Below, in pieces: positions 23,441 to 36,161 of a stretch of 64,000 bases of DNA. Origin of the DNA: Cylicocyclus nassatus. Taxonomy: Eukaryota; Nematoda; Chromadorea; Rhabditida; Strongylidae. Every line of letters starts with the position of its first letter. Within the stretch, counting starts at the first letter, position 1. The position numbers and the translations under genes were made by a program. The stretch lies in NCBI GenBank assembly GCA_958299035.1, contig CATQJL010000112.1, positions 8,470,880 to 8,534,879 on the forward strand, in the 5' to 3' direction. Below the pieces are notes generated by a model. It saw only the letters and a program-made list of their open reading frames with translations. It was not told the DNA's origin and made no database searches.

Positions 23441-26400
23441 TATTCGCACAGCTTTTATGTGCACTTTGGCTAATCTATTTGGATTGTCAGAGAGAGGCTG
23501 AGAATGCGCTGGGAAGGTTTTGAAGCTGGATATGACCGCTTTGAAGGGCTTGAAAAAACATGAAAAAGCGGAAGAGTGGGTAGTTTGTAAAATAGTCAAT
23601 TTTTTAGAATTCAATTTTTGACAAGATTTTTAAGAGAATCGGCACGAATTATAGATGCAAAGCAATGGCTTTTTCGGAAATTTTTCAAAAAAAGAGAAAA
23701 ATATTGTTTACAGGAAGGGCTTCCCGGACCACGCCCTCAGAATGAAATTTTGAGATGCTAATCAGATCTTTAGCAAGCGTGTAGCCTCCAAAACTTGAAG
23801 AGGAAGCGTAAAGAATAGCTCATGAGTCTTCCTCCCCCCCCCCCCCCTCCCCGTACCTAAACAACCATACAACCAAATGCCATGCAGTATTTTGCAATTA
23901 TGCATAACGGGGTGCGTCCAAAATCTGTAATGGATGACGTCACTGTAGGTTACGGTATCGAAACAGTATCAATCAAACGAAGAACAAATCATTATTCCTA
24001 TATTTGAAAATATGCCAAGCAGTTTTTTTTGTTGAATATACATGACGACATTTTTCAAGTACCACACATCCTTGCCCAACCCGCGTTACTATATGATTAC
24101 GGAATCAGACGACCTGCTGAAGTGTGGGCTATAGCTAGCGACATTAGTTGACTATACTGATGAAAAATTGCAAAAAAATGCAAATCTCACTACCAGATGT
24201 TTATCATAGCATTACTTTTTTCTTAGCTTCAAAAAATCAAATGATGTTTGCGGAAGTGGAAGAGCGCAGAACATGACTGACAATAATACTTCAATACACG
24301 CATTTTCGTGCCTTGATATGATTTTTCATAAATCTCAAGCAAAACTTATTGTGAACGCTTAGTTTTGGCAAGTATGAAGTAAACCCACAAGAAAGTACCT
24401 AAAATTTTGCTGCGAAGGAGGAAAAAAAGCAAAAGCTCGAGCAAGTGGATTATGCTAAAAACAAGGAAAAAGGGAGGAAGAAAGGGAGAAAAGGAAAGTG
24501 TCGAACTATCTAACAGTGAGAAAAGTCAAAGCTTTGACTTTTTTACCAGTATTTTTTGAGCATACTGTATAGAAGGCACTATCAGCTGTCTTCTGAAATC
24601 CAAAAATGGTAAAAATCAAAAAACCTATATAATTTGAAGGAAAATACGAAACAGGTTCATTGAAGAAGGACTGAAATTTTAGATTTCTCCTCATTCACAA
24701 CTACTTAACATATGACTGGAGTGTAAAAAGCCTTACATTTTCACGTTACTATTGTATCACTTAGTCTCAAAATTTTAGAAGACGAAGAATTGGATTTGAT
24801 AAAGTAACAAATATCTTTCTGATGTTATACGTATATTGATGAAAATAATAAGTGCTTGTGAGAAAATCATTTATAAAATAAAGGCTCGCTGAGAATGATG
24901 CAATCAGCCGGTATCCAAGGATAAGCTGAAGCTAAAGCAGATAACAAGAATAGCTTCTCCTATCCTCCTTGCAATGTGTAAAGCTATAGAAAAAGTCACA
25001 GGAAGTGGAGATCGATGTGAGAGCCCATTGTGTTTGATGAAATCACAGAGAAATCGGAGAACGATGAAATGCATACTGATTCGGCAAGTTCTACAGAATA
25101 ACGGTGAGTCAGAATCAATCAGAGTGATTCATATGCCAGGAAGTAATGCTTCGCATGTTTCGTAGTTGGAAGAAAAGATACTGTTTGTCAAACTATGGAA
25201 ATTTTATGAGTATTGAATTTCAGGGAGATTAAACAAACTCAAACAAAAATTTTGAAAAAGCTGGTATATTAGAAGGTCGGGGTTGGTCACATTTCAAAGC
25301 AAAGTGAGAAAAATTGCTCAAAATTCTGAAAAATATGAGGAAATTTTATGGAATTCCAGAAAGACTCGAACACAAAAAATAACTAGATTTCGACAGTTAA
25401 AAACGTTTAGAAAGCTTGAAAAGAACATGAGTTCAGAGCTTTTTTTTCTAATGCGCTGACAAAAAAAACTCTCAGGAAGAAAGAATTGATGCCAAAAAAA
25501 GTTAAAGTTTTGATCTACCAATAGCAAATGTTGAGGGGAAAAATAAATAAAGAGGATTTGAAGCTTGGATGAGCCTCAAAAAAGAACGCCCGAATCCCCG
25601 GGCCTAAGATTTTCAAGAAATTTATATATGCGCAAAATTTGAAGGATTTTCTAGAGAAGACCGGAAAATTTCTGAAAGTATGCGATATCCAAGGATCCTC
25701 ATATGTTAGGGAAGAGTCCAAAAGCTCTTGAAAATCAGAACTAAAGGCTGGTTTTTCTGAACACTTAAGACTGGAGGTGTGAAAATGAAAGAGAGGGACT
25801 TGAAATTCTCAAAAAAAAAAGTTCTGAGCGATTTTCCCAGTTCTAAAAGACCAAAAACCAGTTCATGCATACGAGTGGGGCTCGCATATTCTTTTATTTG
25901 AACTTTTTTACTGCTCAAATTTCTTAAAAATCCGGAGTTTATGAAAAAAAATGATTTGCACTATGCTAAATAGCGTGAGAAGCGACCAGTAAGATTTTGA
26001 AAACATTTAAGATTGTAAAAATGGGAGCTTGAATTTGGCTACGAATAACCCAAAGTGACTCATATAAAAATGGAAAATAAAAACAAAATTTGCATTTTTC
26101 ATTCTACTGAACTCAAAATCAAAGACCAACAACATTTCTAAACCAACTAGTCGAACATATGTTCCATTGAAAGCGCCATGATTTCACTTTTTGCAAAACC
26201 AATAGTACCAAATGTCAGTTGAAAATGCTTTCCCATTTCTGGAAAAGAGCAGAAATTCTATCCGTGTTGAGAATTCACTTTTTCTCAAAATGCACACACT
26301 TGTAATTGTATCCCAAACCTTAGAAAAAGACAAGAACGTCCCCGAGTTTTTTGCAGCTCCAATTATTTTTAGAAAAAGCTGGGCTGGAAATGACTGAGTG

Positions 26401-27773
26401 ACTGACTCGACTCCTTTTGACGAGTGGTCACCGAATCCCCTAGGGGGTACTTGACGATGCGGCTCAGAATTGGTTCAGATGGGATGTCAAAGGGACATAA
26501 AGAGAGGGGGAAATATCTCGAGCAATTGGGTAAATTGGGAACGGCAAACGGGTAATTTTCCCCTGAGAAAATCTAGGATATGTCAATCTAAAATTATACA
26601 CAACTTAGCTGAAGAAAACAGGGCAAAGGCTGAGCTATGGCGCCGGCAACGAGCATCCAGACTATTCAAGACTTTTTCTGAAACTTTTAGAAAAACTGGG
26701 ACACATTAGACTTCCCAAATGTCACGCCTTCCCGTCTCAGCCTTATTCCCGGAGATTTGCTGGAACATCGACCTTAATAACTTCGGCCATTATCTAGTAA
26801 TGAAGAGCGATTTTTGCAAGAAAAAATTAGGGCACCGGGTTTTCTAGGTGGGAAGTGCTTGGAGCAGAATGATTCTTTTACGTAATACTGCAGCTAAATC
26901 CTCTTTATATTGCAAATTGTGGTGATTTTTTCTCGAAAAATGTTCAATTCATGTTCATGAGACCGCATATGCAACAATTTAATTTATTTACCTATTTATT
27001 GCTCTTAGGCAAAACATTAAGGTTGAACTATGCAAATTTTCAAAACCCAAAAACAAAACTGCAGGTAGAAAAAAAAACGCAATTATTATCAATTAAGATT
27101 TGATTCGACGTGATTTACTGTTTCCTTATTAATTTTCAGATCTCACAAAAAGAAATTAGAAGAATTCATTTTACTGGCTAAGTCAAAACGAAGTCACGGC
27201 TTGATTCATATTTGGAACTGGAACAGTTTGCGGTAGAAATGATTCATTTTCACCTCCATTAGATTGAATTTGTATGTCCAAAGATCAGTTCTTGATTTTT
27301 GAATTCAAAACAGTCAATTGCAACACCGACTGCAAAATCTGCAAAGGCTCTGGTGAAAAAAAAAAACAGGAAAAAAGCGGAGCATTGTTCGTTTATGCAA
27401 GTTGCAAATTCTCAACACAAAGGCCAATTTTGAGGCTTTTATGAAAAACTTAGCTAGTTTTCTGGTGAAGTGCGTTCATTAAAGCCCAAGCTATAAGAGC
27501 AAAACACTTCGAAAATGACGAAACAAAAGTTAAAATTTCCAACTCAAGGACTGGCAAATTATCCAAGCCGAGAGAAAGATTGGAGGGGGAGGGGGTGGAG
27601 GGAGAGTCAAGCATCCAAAACTATACTTTAACGTTTACTCAAAGCTTTTGGTCCTCAGAAAAATCTCAACGTATTCATGATATTCAAAAAATTTTTTTCG
27701 CAAATTTGATTTATTTTTCAAAAATTTTCAGCCTTAGTCTAGACTTCATCACTCTCTCTCCAACACTTTAACC
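23441..27773. other. Gene-free AT-rich stretch
   Basis: No supported gene. A C14 tract lies at 23834-23847. Short open frames (60-80 codons) show no family resemblance. Confidence 0.4.
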
Positions 27774-28214
27774 CAGACAACTGACCGGAACTTTAGTATG
27801 TTTGGGAAAGTTCCGCAAGGGCACGCGGCAGCTCCGTAAACGTGCTGCGGAAGTCCCGACCGCAGCAGCAAAAGAAAACACCTAAGCGGGATTGAACCTT
27901 ACCCTATCAACTGGGAGACTCACTCAATCTTGGCTTCATTACTGAGACATGTTTAAGGAAGCATTCCAGTGAGACGACACGTTCAAAATTCTGCGGAAGT
28001 ACTGGTAGGCCAAAGTGCTGCGGAACTATTGACATTTTTCGGAATTTCCGCAGCTTTTGTGACAAGCCCTGCAGAAGTTCCCGTTTTCAGCCAGTCTGAG
28101 TGAAAATCCCCCGAAAGTTCCCATTTCCATCACCAATTTTGTAATAGTAAAGAAAATTCTGCGGAAGCGCTGCAATTTTTGTTTGTCCTGCAAAAGTTCC
28201 GGTGAATTGTCTGA
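27774..28214 (+). mobile_element. CGGAAGT-family TIR element, copy 3
   Basis: It starts CAGACAACTGACCGGAACTT and ends AAGTTCCGGTGAATTGTCTG, the best-preserved pair of inverted termini in the family. The interior is collinear with copies 1 and 4 (CGTGCTGCGGAAGTCCCGA). It has no transposase. Confidence 0.65.
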
Positions 28215-29226
28215 AGAAGAAGTCAGGATAACCAGTTCTCTCTTGTTCAATTTGTTATTTTGAAGAGTACTTTATTTTTATTCCTTGGCGGACTCCCCAA
28301 ATGGCTTTCTCTCTCAAGGGATGCGGAAACAAACTGTTCTTTTTGGGAAAATTTGAGAGAAAATTATAGGCTTAGCTACCAGCCGCAATGGGGACCAGAT
28401 GACATTCGCTTCAAATCATCCGTAAAACGCGCTCCAATTTTTGCACAAAGAGAGAAACCCTTTCAATTCGCAGCGCCTTTTTTCAAGGGAAAATTTTTCG
28501 AAAATTTTCTCAGTCTTCTGCGAGGAAACGCCAGTGACCTAAAAAAAGAAAAAACCGCCAGAGTTCCTGATAACTTGACTCTGAGGCATTTTGGGGCCGG
28601 GATAATGGGAATTTTTTCAAGGTTCAAATGCAGAATCCCTCGAAGTATAACTCAAGTGATTCATAGCTTTTGCCAATGTTTTCCGGAAGTTCTCGCGAAT
28701 TTTCGGTAACATGAGGAGCTCAACCTCGTTCCTCCTAATGGAATGTACTTCAGCAAGTAAGAGAAAAATCAGACCTTCGACGCTTCCAGCAGAAATTTCC
28801 TCGTTTAAAAAAATTTTCTGTCTATGCCATTCAGCACTTTCTCTTCTCCAACACAATTCTCTTCCAACGAATGACGTCAATAGTAGAGCGAAATGCTACT
28901 TAGTGGACAAGCATGTCGCTTCTGCTAAGCTTCTTTCACTAAGAGCTAGCGACAGACATAAGAAACACCAGAGCTTAGATTTGCAGCAAGAAAATTCTTT
29001 GCGAAATTTCCCCTCTCGACAATTCTTCTGCACAGGGAAATGAACATTTTAGAACGTTCCAGAATGTTCTAAAATGTCAGAGTCGAAGGCCGAACGAATC
29101 TCTCTTGCGCACTGCGCGATGGGATAATTTGAAGTGCGCGCTCGTCCTCGTCGAAATGAAATGCGAAAAAAAGCTCGAAAAAAGCTCTGCGGTCGGTCAG
29201 AGCCGGCGGAAAATTAACGACCTTAC
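28215..29226. other. Gene-free stretch
   Basis: A 149-codon frame (28260-28709, plus strand) has no recognisable family and is within chance expectation. 29040-29220 is less AT-rich and contains a nested GAACGTTCCAGAATGTTC inverted repeat at about 29052-29070. Confidence 0.35.
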
Positions 29227-29442
29227 ATATGTTTATAATAGCTATATAATTCGGTCATTGTACGAATAATTGCACCACGTCTGAGCGTACGATTTGTGTT
29301 AATGACCATGGCAACGAGTTCTGTGCTCTGGAAATGTTCTGTGAGAGTAGCCAACTTCTGAGCTTTATGCGGATGAGAATCTGAGATATCTGGGCTGTCT
29401 GGCTGGAGAATATGCTCTATAGCTTGTATTATGAGCTCTATA
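29227..29442 (-). CDS. Probable internal exon of an unidentified gene
   Basis: This 216-nt segment is bounded by a GTTTGCAG acceptor and a GTAAGG donor and has matching phases (phase 2 on both sides, 71 whole codons). The peptide has two helical parts, IELIIQAIEHILQ and KLATLTEHFQSTELVAMVIN, then TNRTLRRGAIIRTMTELYSY. The codons look protein-like and the local base composition is higher in GC than its flanks. The gene must have long introns, because I found no partner exon nearby. I do not recognise the domain. The alternative is a 78-codon free-standing frame (29459-29223), which is less likely because it would ignore the splice sites. Confidence 0.5.
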
Positions 29443-29460
29443 CTGCAAACTGGATCCAAT

Positions 29461-31199
29461 TTATAGTACTAGAATATGTTGGAAGAAAAAAAGAAGGAGG
29501 AATGAGAAGGGTGGGGAAAGAAGGCGAAGATCTCGGGAGAGTTTCTCAGTTCAAATGTTACTGAGCTACAGCTCAAAACAGCTTACGGAAATCACAGACA
29601 TTTCAGCCTCCACCCAAGAAAATAAAAAAATTTTTCTAGCGCTCGTAAATGTGTAAAGAGGCTTCTCCATCAAGCCTCAATCTTAGTCATCTTAAATTGC
29701 CAAAAAAAATTTTTTGGTGGCCATTTTCGAATGAGAGTCTGAGAAATGTGGTCCCCGATTTTTTTTCTAGATCCTTGCAAATGAGCTGGCTTTCTAATAG
29801 ACAACTCTACAATCTCTGACTTCCTTGAAAACATCAGTATCGGTCAAAAAAGCAGCCTGTGGTGACGAAAATCTTCAGAAATCATAGCTTAAAAAGTTGT
29901 AAAAATCGCATTGTCGTGTAGATTAAGAATTTAAGCTAATTATGATAGTAATCATGCACAGCCGTACCAGGAAGTGCGTCGGTACTTGTGCCACCAGTCT
30001 GTAGGTTCTAAAGAAAGCTGTCTGGCACTTACATTTGGTTTCGTTGATCTCCATTTTGAAAAACATAAACTTGGAAATGCGAGCATTACTGAAATATTAC
30101 GAAACTACAAATCAAATATAAAGACTGGGTTATAATTTTTTTTGCCGTTTATTGGCTATGACTTCAAAGTAATAGGCACTTCGAACTAATAAGCCACTGC
30201 TGTTCTTTGTAAATTGGTTTCCGTCACTTCTGGATAGGTCTTTTTGTCAGCTGAGGTCAAGACGGGATATTGTCAAAGTCTTGAGAATCGATAAATACGG
30301 TAGAATTCTAATAGATTCCGTCAACACACTGAAATAAAGGCAATTTTACACGCAGTAAAAATTAGAAATGAGTGAGAAACTTGTTCAACTTAGCATAGAA
30401 ATTCAAACCTCTTCCCCCTGCCGGATTTGAAAACTGTATTTCTATGTTGCATCACGTTACTACATGGTAAAATAGTGAATAAGCCAAAATTTGAAACCTG
30501 ACCTTGTGTGGAAAAAACTATGGAAACAAAAAAGAGGTTAATGGCCAAATTTAGCATTCAAAACAGATGATATAATTATGTTTGAAAGTCGTCTAAGACA
30601 TTAAACATAGAACTCTCATTACATGTGAATAATCGCTAGCAAAAAGGAAAAAAATCATGACATTAAAAAACCTTAACAAGACAGCAACGGAGAGTTCCTT
30701 TGATATGGAGACTCTTAAGAGTGGAGAAACTTGGTTACGCTCGGGTGGACCAATCAGCGTTCTCGTTCTTAGAAGATACGGTATGGGTTGAAAATCATTC
30801 GAGCTGCTTTTGGGTGCTGGTTTACCTAAGACTTCGCAATCAGTTTTTACAGCAAAATCAAACCTAGCAATCGCATTTGCCCTAAAGCTGCCATATAAAT
30901 GAACTAGGCAGCTTTGAACCTTGATAACTCAATAGACGGAGCACATGCCATTTTTCGGTAAAAAGGGAAATTGAATGCCAGTTCTGTGCAAAACATAAGA
31001 TTTTATTTTTGCAAAAACACAACGAATAGGCCAGCCTAGCCTCTGTAACCGAATCATCCAAAAGTGCACATGGGAGCAGGCAGGCGAGTCTAGCGCTGCA
31101 CCGAGGAGGATAATTACTAGACGTAAATAGAAGGAGGCTGTGCACTTTTCGGAAGAAAAGACGGAATATAATGCATCTTAGCGACGAAAATGCAAACGT
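29461..31199. other. Gene-free stretch
   Basis: AT-rich, with no gene recognised. One copy of the ACCGTA/GCTGATT repeat lies at 30715-30830. Confidence 0.4.
30715..30830 (-). repeat. ACCGTA/GCTGATT repeat family, copy 1
   Basis: It contains GGTGGACCAATCAGCGT followed by ATACGGTATGGG, shared with the copy at 62950-63095 and, inverted, with 44728-44905. Its boundaries are approximate. Confidence 0.45.
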
Positions 31200-31990
31200 T
31201 GTGAGTGTCTGCTAGAGAGGTAAAAATTCTGCAGCAAAGACAAACTTTTTATGATTTGATTACGGTAGGGTTACGGTAGGATTACAGTAGTAATACCCGT
31301 TTATTGATTTGAAAGTAGTTCGGGATAAATTCGACACGGAATCACTTGATATCTGCTGGTGTTTGCCTTAAAAAATTGGAAGTAAAATTTTTATGGCTAT
31401 GGAATACGGTAGCATTACTTTAGAATTACTATAGCCTTCGTAGATCGCACGTTAGGCAGAAAGAGTGCTAGGAGAATATCAAAGTGGGCAGATCATTACT
31501 TGTTACTTGCTGTTGGTATCTGCTAAGGGACAGAAAATTTTGCGGAACATGACTTTTTCCACGCTCTCGAGATACGATAGGATTACGGTAGAGTTATAGC
31601 TATCTTCCTACATCGCAAGTCCGCGAGATGCCCTAAGATAGATTTGACATAAACGATAATTACTTGTTTGTTGTTGAAATCTGCTAGGAAAAGTTTTTGC
31701 GCAAATGTGGTTCTTCACGGTTCTGAGATATGGTAGGGTTACGGTACAGTTACGGTATTCTTCCTAGATTGCAAAAGTTAAGTTGTGTCCTTGGAGAAAA
31801 TCAAAAAGCACGGATCAACAGTTGTTAGTTGTTTACAACTGCTAGAAAAAAAGGAAACTCTGCTGCAAAATGATAATTCTCGGTCTTGTATGTTAGGACT
31901 ACTGTAGGGTTATGATACCATTTTAAAACGCAGAAAGATCGAGGGAATTCTCAACAGATTCAAAATGGACATATCATTCTAGAGCAGCAA
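31200..31990 (+). repeat. Degenerate tandem array, about 160-bp unit
   Basis: About five units begin near 31258, 31404, 31572, 31726 and 31885. Each has an (A)TACGGTAGGGTTACGGTA-type head, a TTCCTAGATCGCA segment and a CTTGTTNGTTGTTG...TCTGCTAGG segment. Sequence between units is diverged. No coding. Confidence 0.6.
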
Positions 31991-33250
31991 AATTTGCAAG
32001 ACTCATGAAATAAGGCACGCTTGTTCAGCATTGAGAAATTTCTCAAAACGCCAAAATTCTGAGCAAAAAAGAGCTCCTGCAAAATCCGCAGTCGGTTGCA
32101 CGGCAATCAGTGCGTTGGCTCGGTTTCCGAGTGAAATATTGCCGGACGTAATGGTCATGTGGTAAATCGGGCTTGGTAACGAAGAATAATGAGACAGCCC
32201 GATAGGCATTAGGTAGAGAAGAACGCGTCCAGTCTTTCATTATTCACTGAGCCTCGGGTATTTTCTAACAGATTACGGTAGTGAAGGCCTTACATGTCTC
32301 GTAAGTGGAAAAAACTGTAGAATGGAGGCATTAAGGAGGCTCTTGGGGATTGAGCGGGAGTTGGCTTTAGGGTACTTAGTTTCTGAAAATTCACTTAATC
32401 GCACTATTACACAATTCTAGAGAAAATTTACACGCATTTTCGCCGAATTATGGGGTAAAAAGAAAATTCATAAGGAAAATTCATATTCTATTTCTCCCCG
32501 TTTCCTTTCTATATTTATCCGGTAAAGAAAAATGAGGTGATTCGAAACTGACAGGTAGAGCCTTAGTGCATTGTAAATGCAAAGGCTCAAAATGAATTGC
32601 CATAAGATTGATGCTGCGCCCGTCCCTCCCTTCCCACTCCCCCCCCCCCCCTCCGACTCCCCGTCTCACTTCTCTCGGGATATTTTGAAGATGGAAAGCA
32701 ACAATTTATGGACAGTTAATTACCCCATTTATTGAGGAAACATTTTGGATACCCAAGACATTTTTAGGAATGAACTTTGTCAAGAAAAATAAGTGAAATA
32801 AGATGGAAAAATAGATAAATAACTAAGTGAGGATAAAGTTGTCATGAATTAGCTTATTCTCAATGTTCTATACCCCAACCTGGTTATTTTCAAGCCCTCA
32901 GCTTGCACTTCTTTTTGTTAGAAGTTTACTTCATAGAAAAGGAGGCAAAAGCTTAAGAGTTCAGGACCATTATGGAATAAATCATGGACGAAAGCGAAAA
33001 TCTACTGCTGCGCAAAAAAATCCGACAGGTGCTCACTTCAGGCTAAGATAAAAATTCGATATTACAGCTACTGATGGATCAGACGGAAATTTCTTCCGGA
33101 CGATGCATCAATTCATCTGTCGCACATTTTTCTTGTCCAATTTTTTCTGGCTTCTTGCCAGAGACGTGCATTGGAAAAGTCCTCACCGGGTTTCAAAACT
33201 GATGAATGGTATTTAAGAATGACAATATCTCCTCTTATGAAGTCTTTTGC
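31991..33250. other. Gene-free stretch
   Basis: A less AT-rich patch at 32090-32230 and a C13 tract (32639-32651). No exon is supported. Confidence 0.35.
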
Positions 33251-33662
33251 TCAGACAACTGACCGGACTTCCGCAGAACGTTTAGGAACTGCCGGATCAC
33301 CTGCGAAAGTGCCGTAGACGTGCGGCGGAAGTTCCGAAGAATGCGAACCACAACAAAACAGAACACCAGTGAGATTTGAACCTTACTCTATTGACTATGA
33401 GACTCACTATCTCCTGCACTACGGCTGACATATTCAATAATACACTCTAATTGTTGGCGAGGCAACACATCCAAAACTCTGCGGAAGTGCTGGCATGCCA
33501 GAGTGCTGCGAAATCGCTGGCATTTTTCGGAAGTTTCGCAGCGCTTTCAAAATGTCCTGCGGAATTTTCCATTTTCAACGTTTCCACTATTTCGATAGAG
33601 GACAAAGTCCTGCGGAACCGCTGCAAATTTTGCTCTTCCTGAGGAAGTTTCGGTGAATTGTA
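33251..33662 (+). mobile_element. CGGAAGT-family TIR element, copy 4
   Basis: It starts TCAGACAACTGACCGGACTT. The right terminus GTTTCGGTGAATTGT is decayed. The interior matches copies 1 and 3, including CGGAAGTTCCGAAGAATGCG. No transposase. Confidence 0.6.
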
Positions 33663-34507
33663 CACTTTTTGAGAGCTGGCTGCGAAGTTTTTCGTGATTA
33701 GCCTACATAGTTCCATAGATACGCATGTAGCTGTCAGTTTGTAAATAATCCAAATTCCAAATTCTATGAGATACCAGATTCTGAAAAATCATTTCTGATC
33801 CAAAAATTCAGAGGCTCATACGCTGCCATGCTCGTTCTTTATCTAAATCAAGCTTGCGGAAGTATCTAAATCGTACCAGATGGGATATTTGAAGGTAATC
33901 GTCCTTCGTAACTCCCCCCCCCCCCCCACTCCAAAAAATTCAGGGGCCAGCACTCCTATAATTAGTCGAGCAGTAAAGGATGCATTAACATGCAATGAAA
34001 CAAATTGTTCTTGAATCAAGAAGTATGACTTTTAGGCTTTTATTATATATAGGACCTTAGAAAATAGCTGAAAAATTTTAGAAAACAGAATGCGAATAAA
34101 TTCTGGAAAGTTCGCCGAAGATGTAGAGCAGCATCACATTCATCTATAACACTATGTTAAGCAACTAAAGCGTAATTTGAATTGCAAAATTCCGTAAAGT
34201 TAAGTTTCTGGCTATGCTGGTCAAGCATTTTGTACGGAAAGCGTGGGATGTTTGCTCATGAAAGTCGAGGCAAAGATAGGGTAAACAGATAAGAACTTTT
34301 TATAGTTCGAAGATTAATGTGATAAAAAGGTTGAGAAAGGTTTGAATGTCATGGAAATGATGAGGGTAAGCTGAATGAAAGCTATTTAGATACGTCTTCG
34401 AAACTTTAGAGATCCCATGGAAATGGTTCAAAGAAAAAAATCGCACTCGCTGATGCATTATGAAAAATAGCATGTTCAATTCTATTGTAAAAGTAACTCG
34501 GAGATTT

Positions 34508-34670
34508 TACCGGAACTTCCGCAGGACAAGAAGAATTTGCAGCGGTTCCGCAGGATTTTGTGTTTACTATTGTAAAAGTGAAAACTTGCGCAGCACGTTT
34601 ACGGAACTTCCGCAGGTGACCCGACGGAACTTTTCCAAACCTTCTGCAAAAGTTCTGGTCAGTTGTCTGA
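34508..34670 (-). mobile_element. CGGAAGT-family TIR element, copy 5 (inverted, internally deleted)
   Basis: It ends AGTTCTGGTCAGTTGTCTGA, the family's left terminus in reverse, and contains GCGGTTCCGCAGGATTTTG as in copy 2. It is much shorter than copies 1, 3 and 4. Confidence 0.55.
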
Positions 34671-35864
34671 GAAAAATAGTTGAATATTGGAGACTGGAAG
34701 AAGATTTTTAGATGCAGGTGGAGTAGAAATAAATGTGTTTTCTTCTAAGTTCCATTTGTTCTAGAAATGTGTCTAAATTTTTTCGATAAACATTTTGTTC
34801 CTTCAGGTACCTTTTTCCTACTAAAAGTTACTAATATTTTTACATACTTCAAGGTCTAAAGAATATGCATTGTTTCAAGCAGGATGTACCTAGGAACAAA
34901 TCAAATTTCCTTTGTCCTTTCAGCACACAAAGAACAATGTTGCATTTCCATGCAATGGAAAAACATCGAGGAAATTTGAGAGAAAGCTTTCTTTGTCGTA
35001 GAGTCCACTTAAGCGCGTCGAAAAACTTCTAATCCGATTGTGTAGCTACAGTATCGTAACGAGAAAAATGCTTGTTGCATTTGTGAATCGGATTTGCGAG
35101 GATGAAAAGGGAAAGTGGATTATTCCGGCGAAATTATGGAGTTATGAAACAAATTACTGTATGCATTACAATCACTCAAGAAAATATAGAGAAAAAGATG
35201 AAAAAGTAAGGTTTGAAGAGAGCCCATTAGTAGTCGTTGTTACAGATCAAACATCTTGAACATTTTTGAGACTTTTTTTACCGGCGGCCATATCATTGAG
35301 CTGTTATAGGGAAAAGTGAGAAAGAAATTTTTTCAAGATATCCTCGAATGGATGACTAATTTCCGCGGAAGTCCGCGACATTCCCGGAACCGCAACATTC
35401 ACGAAGTTTTGCATATTTTGTGAGCGGTATTGTATTTTCTGACTGATTTTTTTTTGCAAAAATTTTTGAGCTTTTTGAAATCGCGCAATCTTATTTTCAC
35501 CGACTCGAATATATTTGAGATTCTACAAAATTGTGCTTCAAAGAACAAACCAGTTGCACATGCTTGCTTTATTCATCAATAATTTGCAAAAAAAACTTCC
35601 GAATACGCCATTAGCAGCAAGCAGACACGCCCTAATCTCGTGATTGGTTTCTGACATCCTCTTAGCAATTTTCAGTTCTATGAACGGATAATTTTGATTT
35701 TTTTTTGTAAACTAAGAAGAATACTTTGAACATAACACATGAAATTTTGTAAAACGTGGCTATGTGGCCACTGATTGAAGGTTCGTTTCTATCATAGAGA
35801 TTTGCCTGTAACCGAAATACGACCTACGGTTCCGATTAAGTAGAGATTTTGAAGCAGGAAATAC
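34671..35864. other. Gene-free stretch
   Basis: AT-rich. The 73-codon frame at 35038-35259 has no recognised family and overlaps no splice structure that I can support. Confidence 0.35.
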
Positions 35865-36161
35865 TTGGTAAAATTATGCTTGTTGGCCGTTGTGCTCTTT
35901 TTTTGCGGAAAACATTTCTGTAAAATCGACCCTCCCCAAAAATATTTTGAGCCGCCATTTAAGCCTAGTAGTAAAAAGCCATATCTAAAATATAAAGAAT
36001 CGTTAACTCAATTCAAAAATGTGCAAATAGCGGGAAACCGCGTGGCGGTCCCGAAGCGAACGCTCTTCCAAGTAGCACCTTTAGATTACCGGTTCACTAG
36101 TACTGTGGAAACAATTGGTGCAAAATATTATGACGAAGACCTTCAAAAATCTTCAAACTAG
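35865..36161 (+). CDS. Hypothetical 98-aa secreted-type open frame overlapping a repeat
   Basis: The frame starts MVKLCLLAVVLFFCG, a good signal-peptide-like hydrophobic N-terminus, then a Pro/Lys-rich part, and ends at a TAG at about 36159. An AATAAA follows at 36253. Its second half is the hairpin-family core (36000-36101). The other two copies of that core do not keep this frame, because their indels are not multiples of three. It may be a small gene that took in the repeat, or a chance frame. Confidence 0.25.
   Translation: MVKLCLLAVVLFFCGKHFCKIDPPQKYFEPPFKPSSKKPYLKYKESLTQFKNVQIAGNRVAVPKRTLFQVAPLDYRFTSTVETIGAKYYDEDLQKSSN
36000..36101 (+). repeat. GAAA-hairpin repeat family, copy 3
   Basis: This copy has the cleanest hairpin, GCGG-GAAA-CCGC, followed by GGTCCCGAAGCGAACGC and ending GGTTCACTAGT. 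It aligns over its full length with 11814-11915. Confidence 0.55.

Noticed and set aside
28260..28709. 149-codon plus-strand open frame
   Set aside because: No family, splice or signal support. A frame of this length is expected about once by chance in this window.
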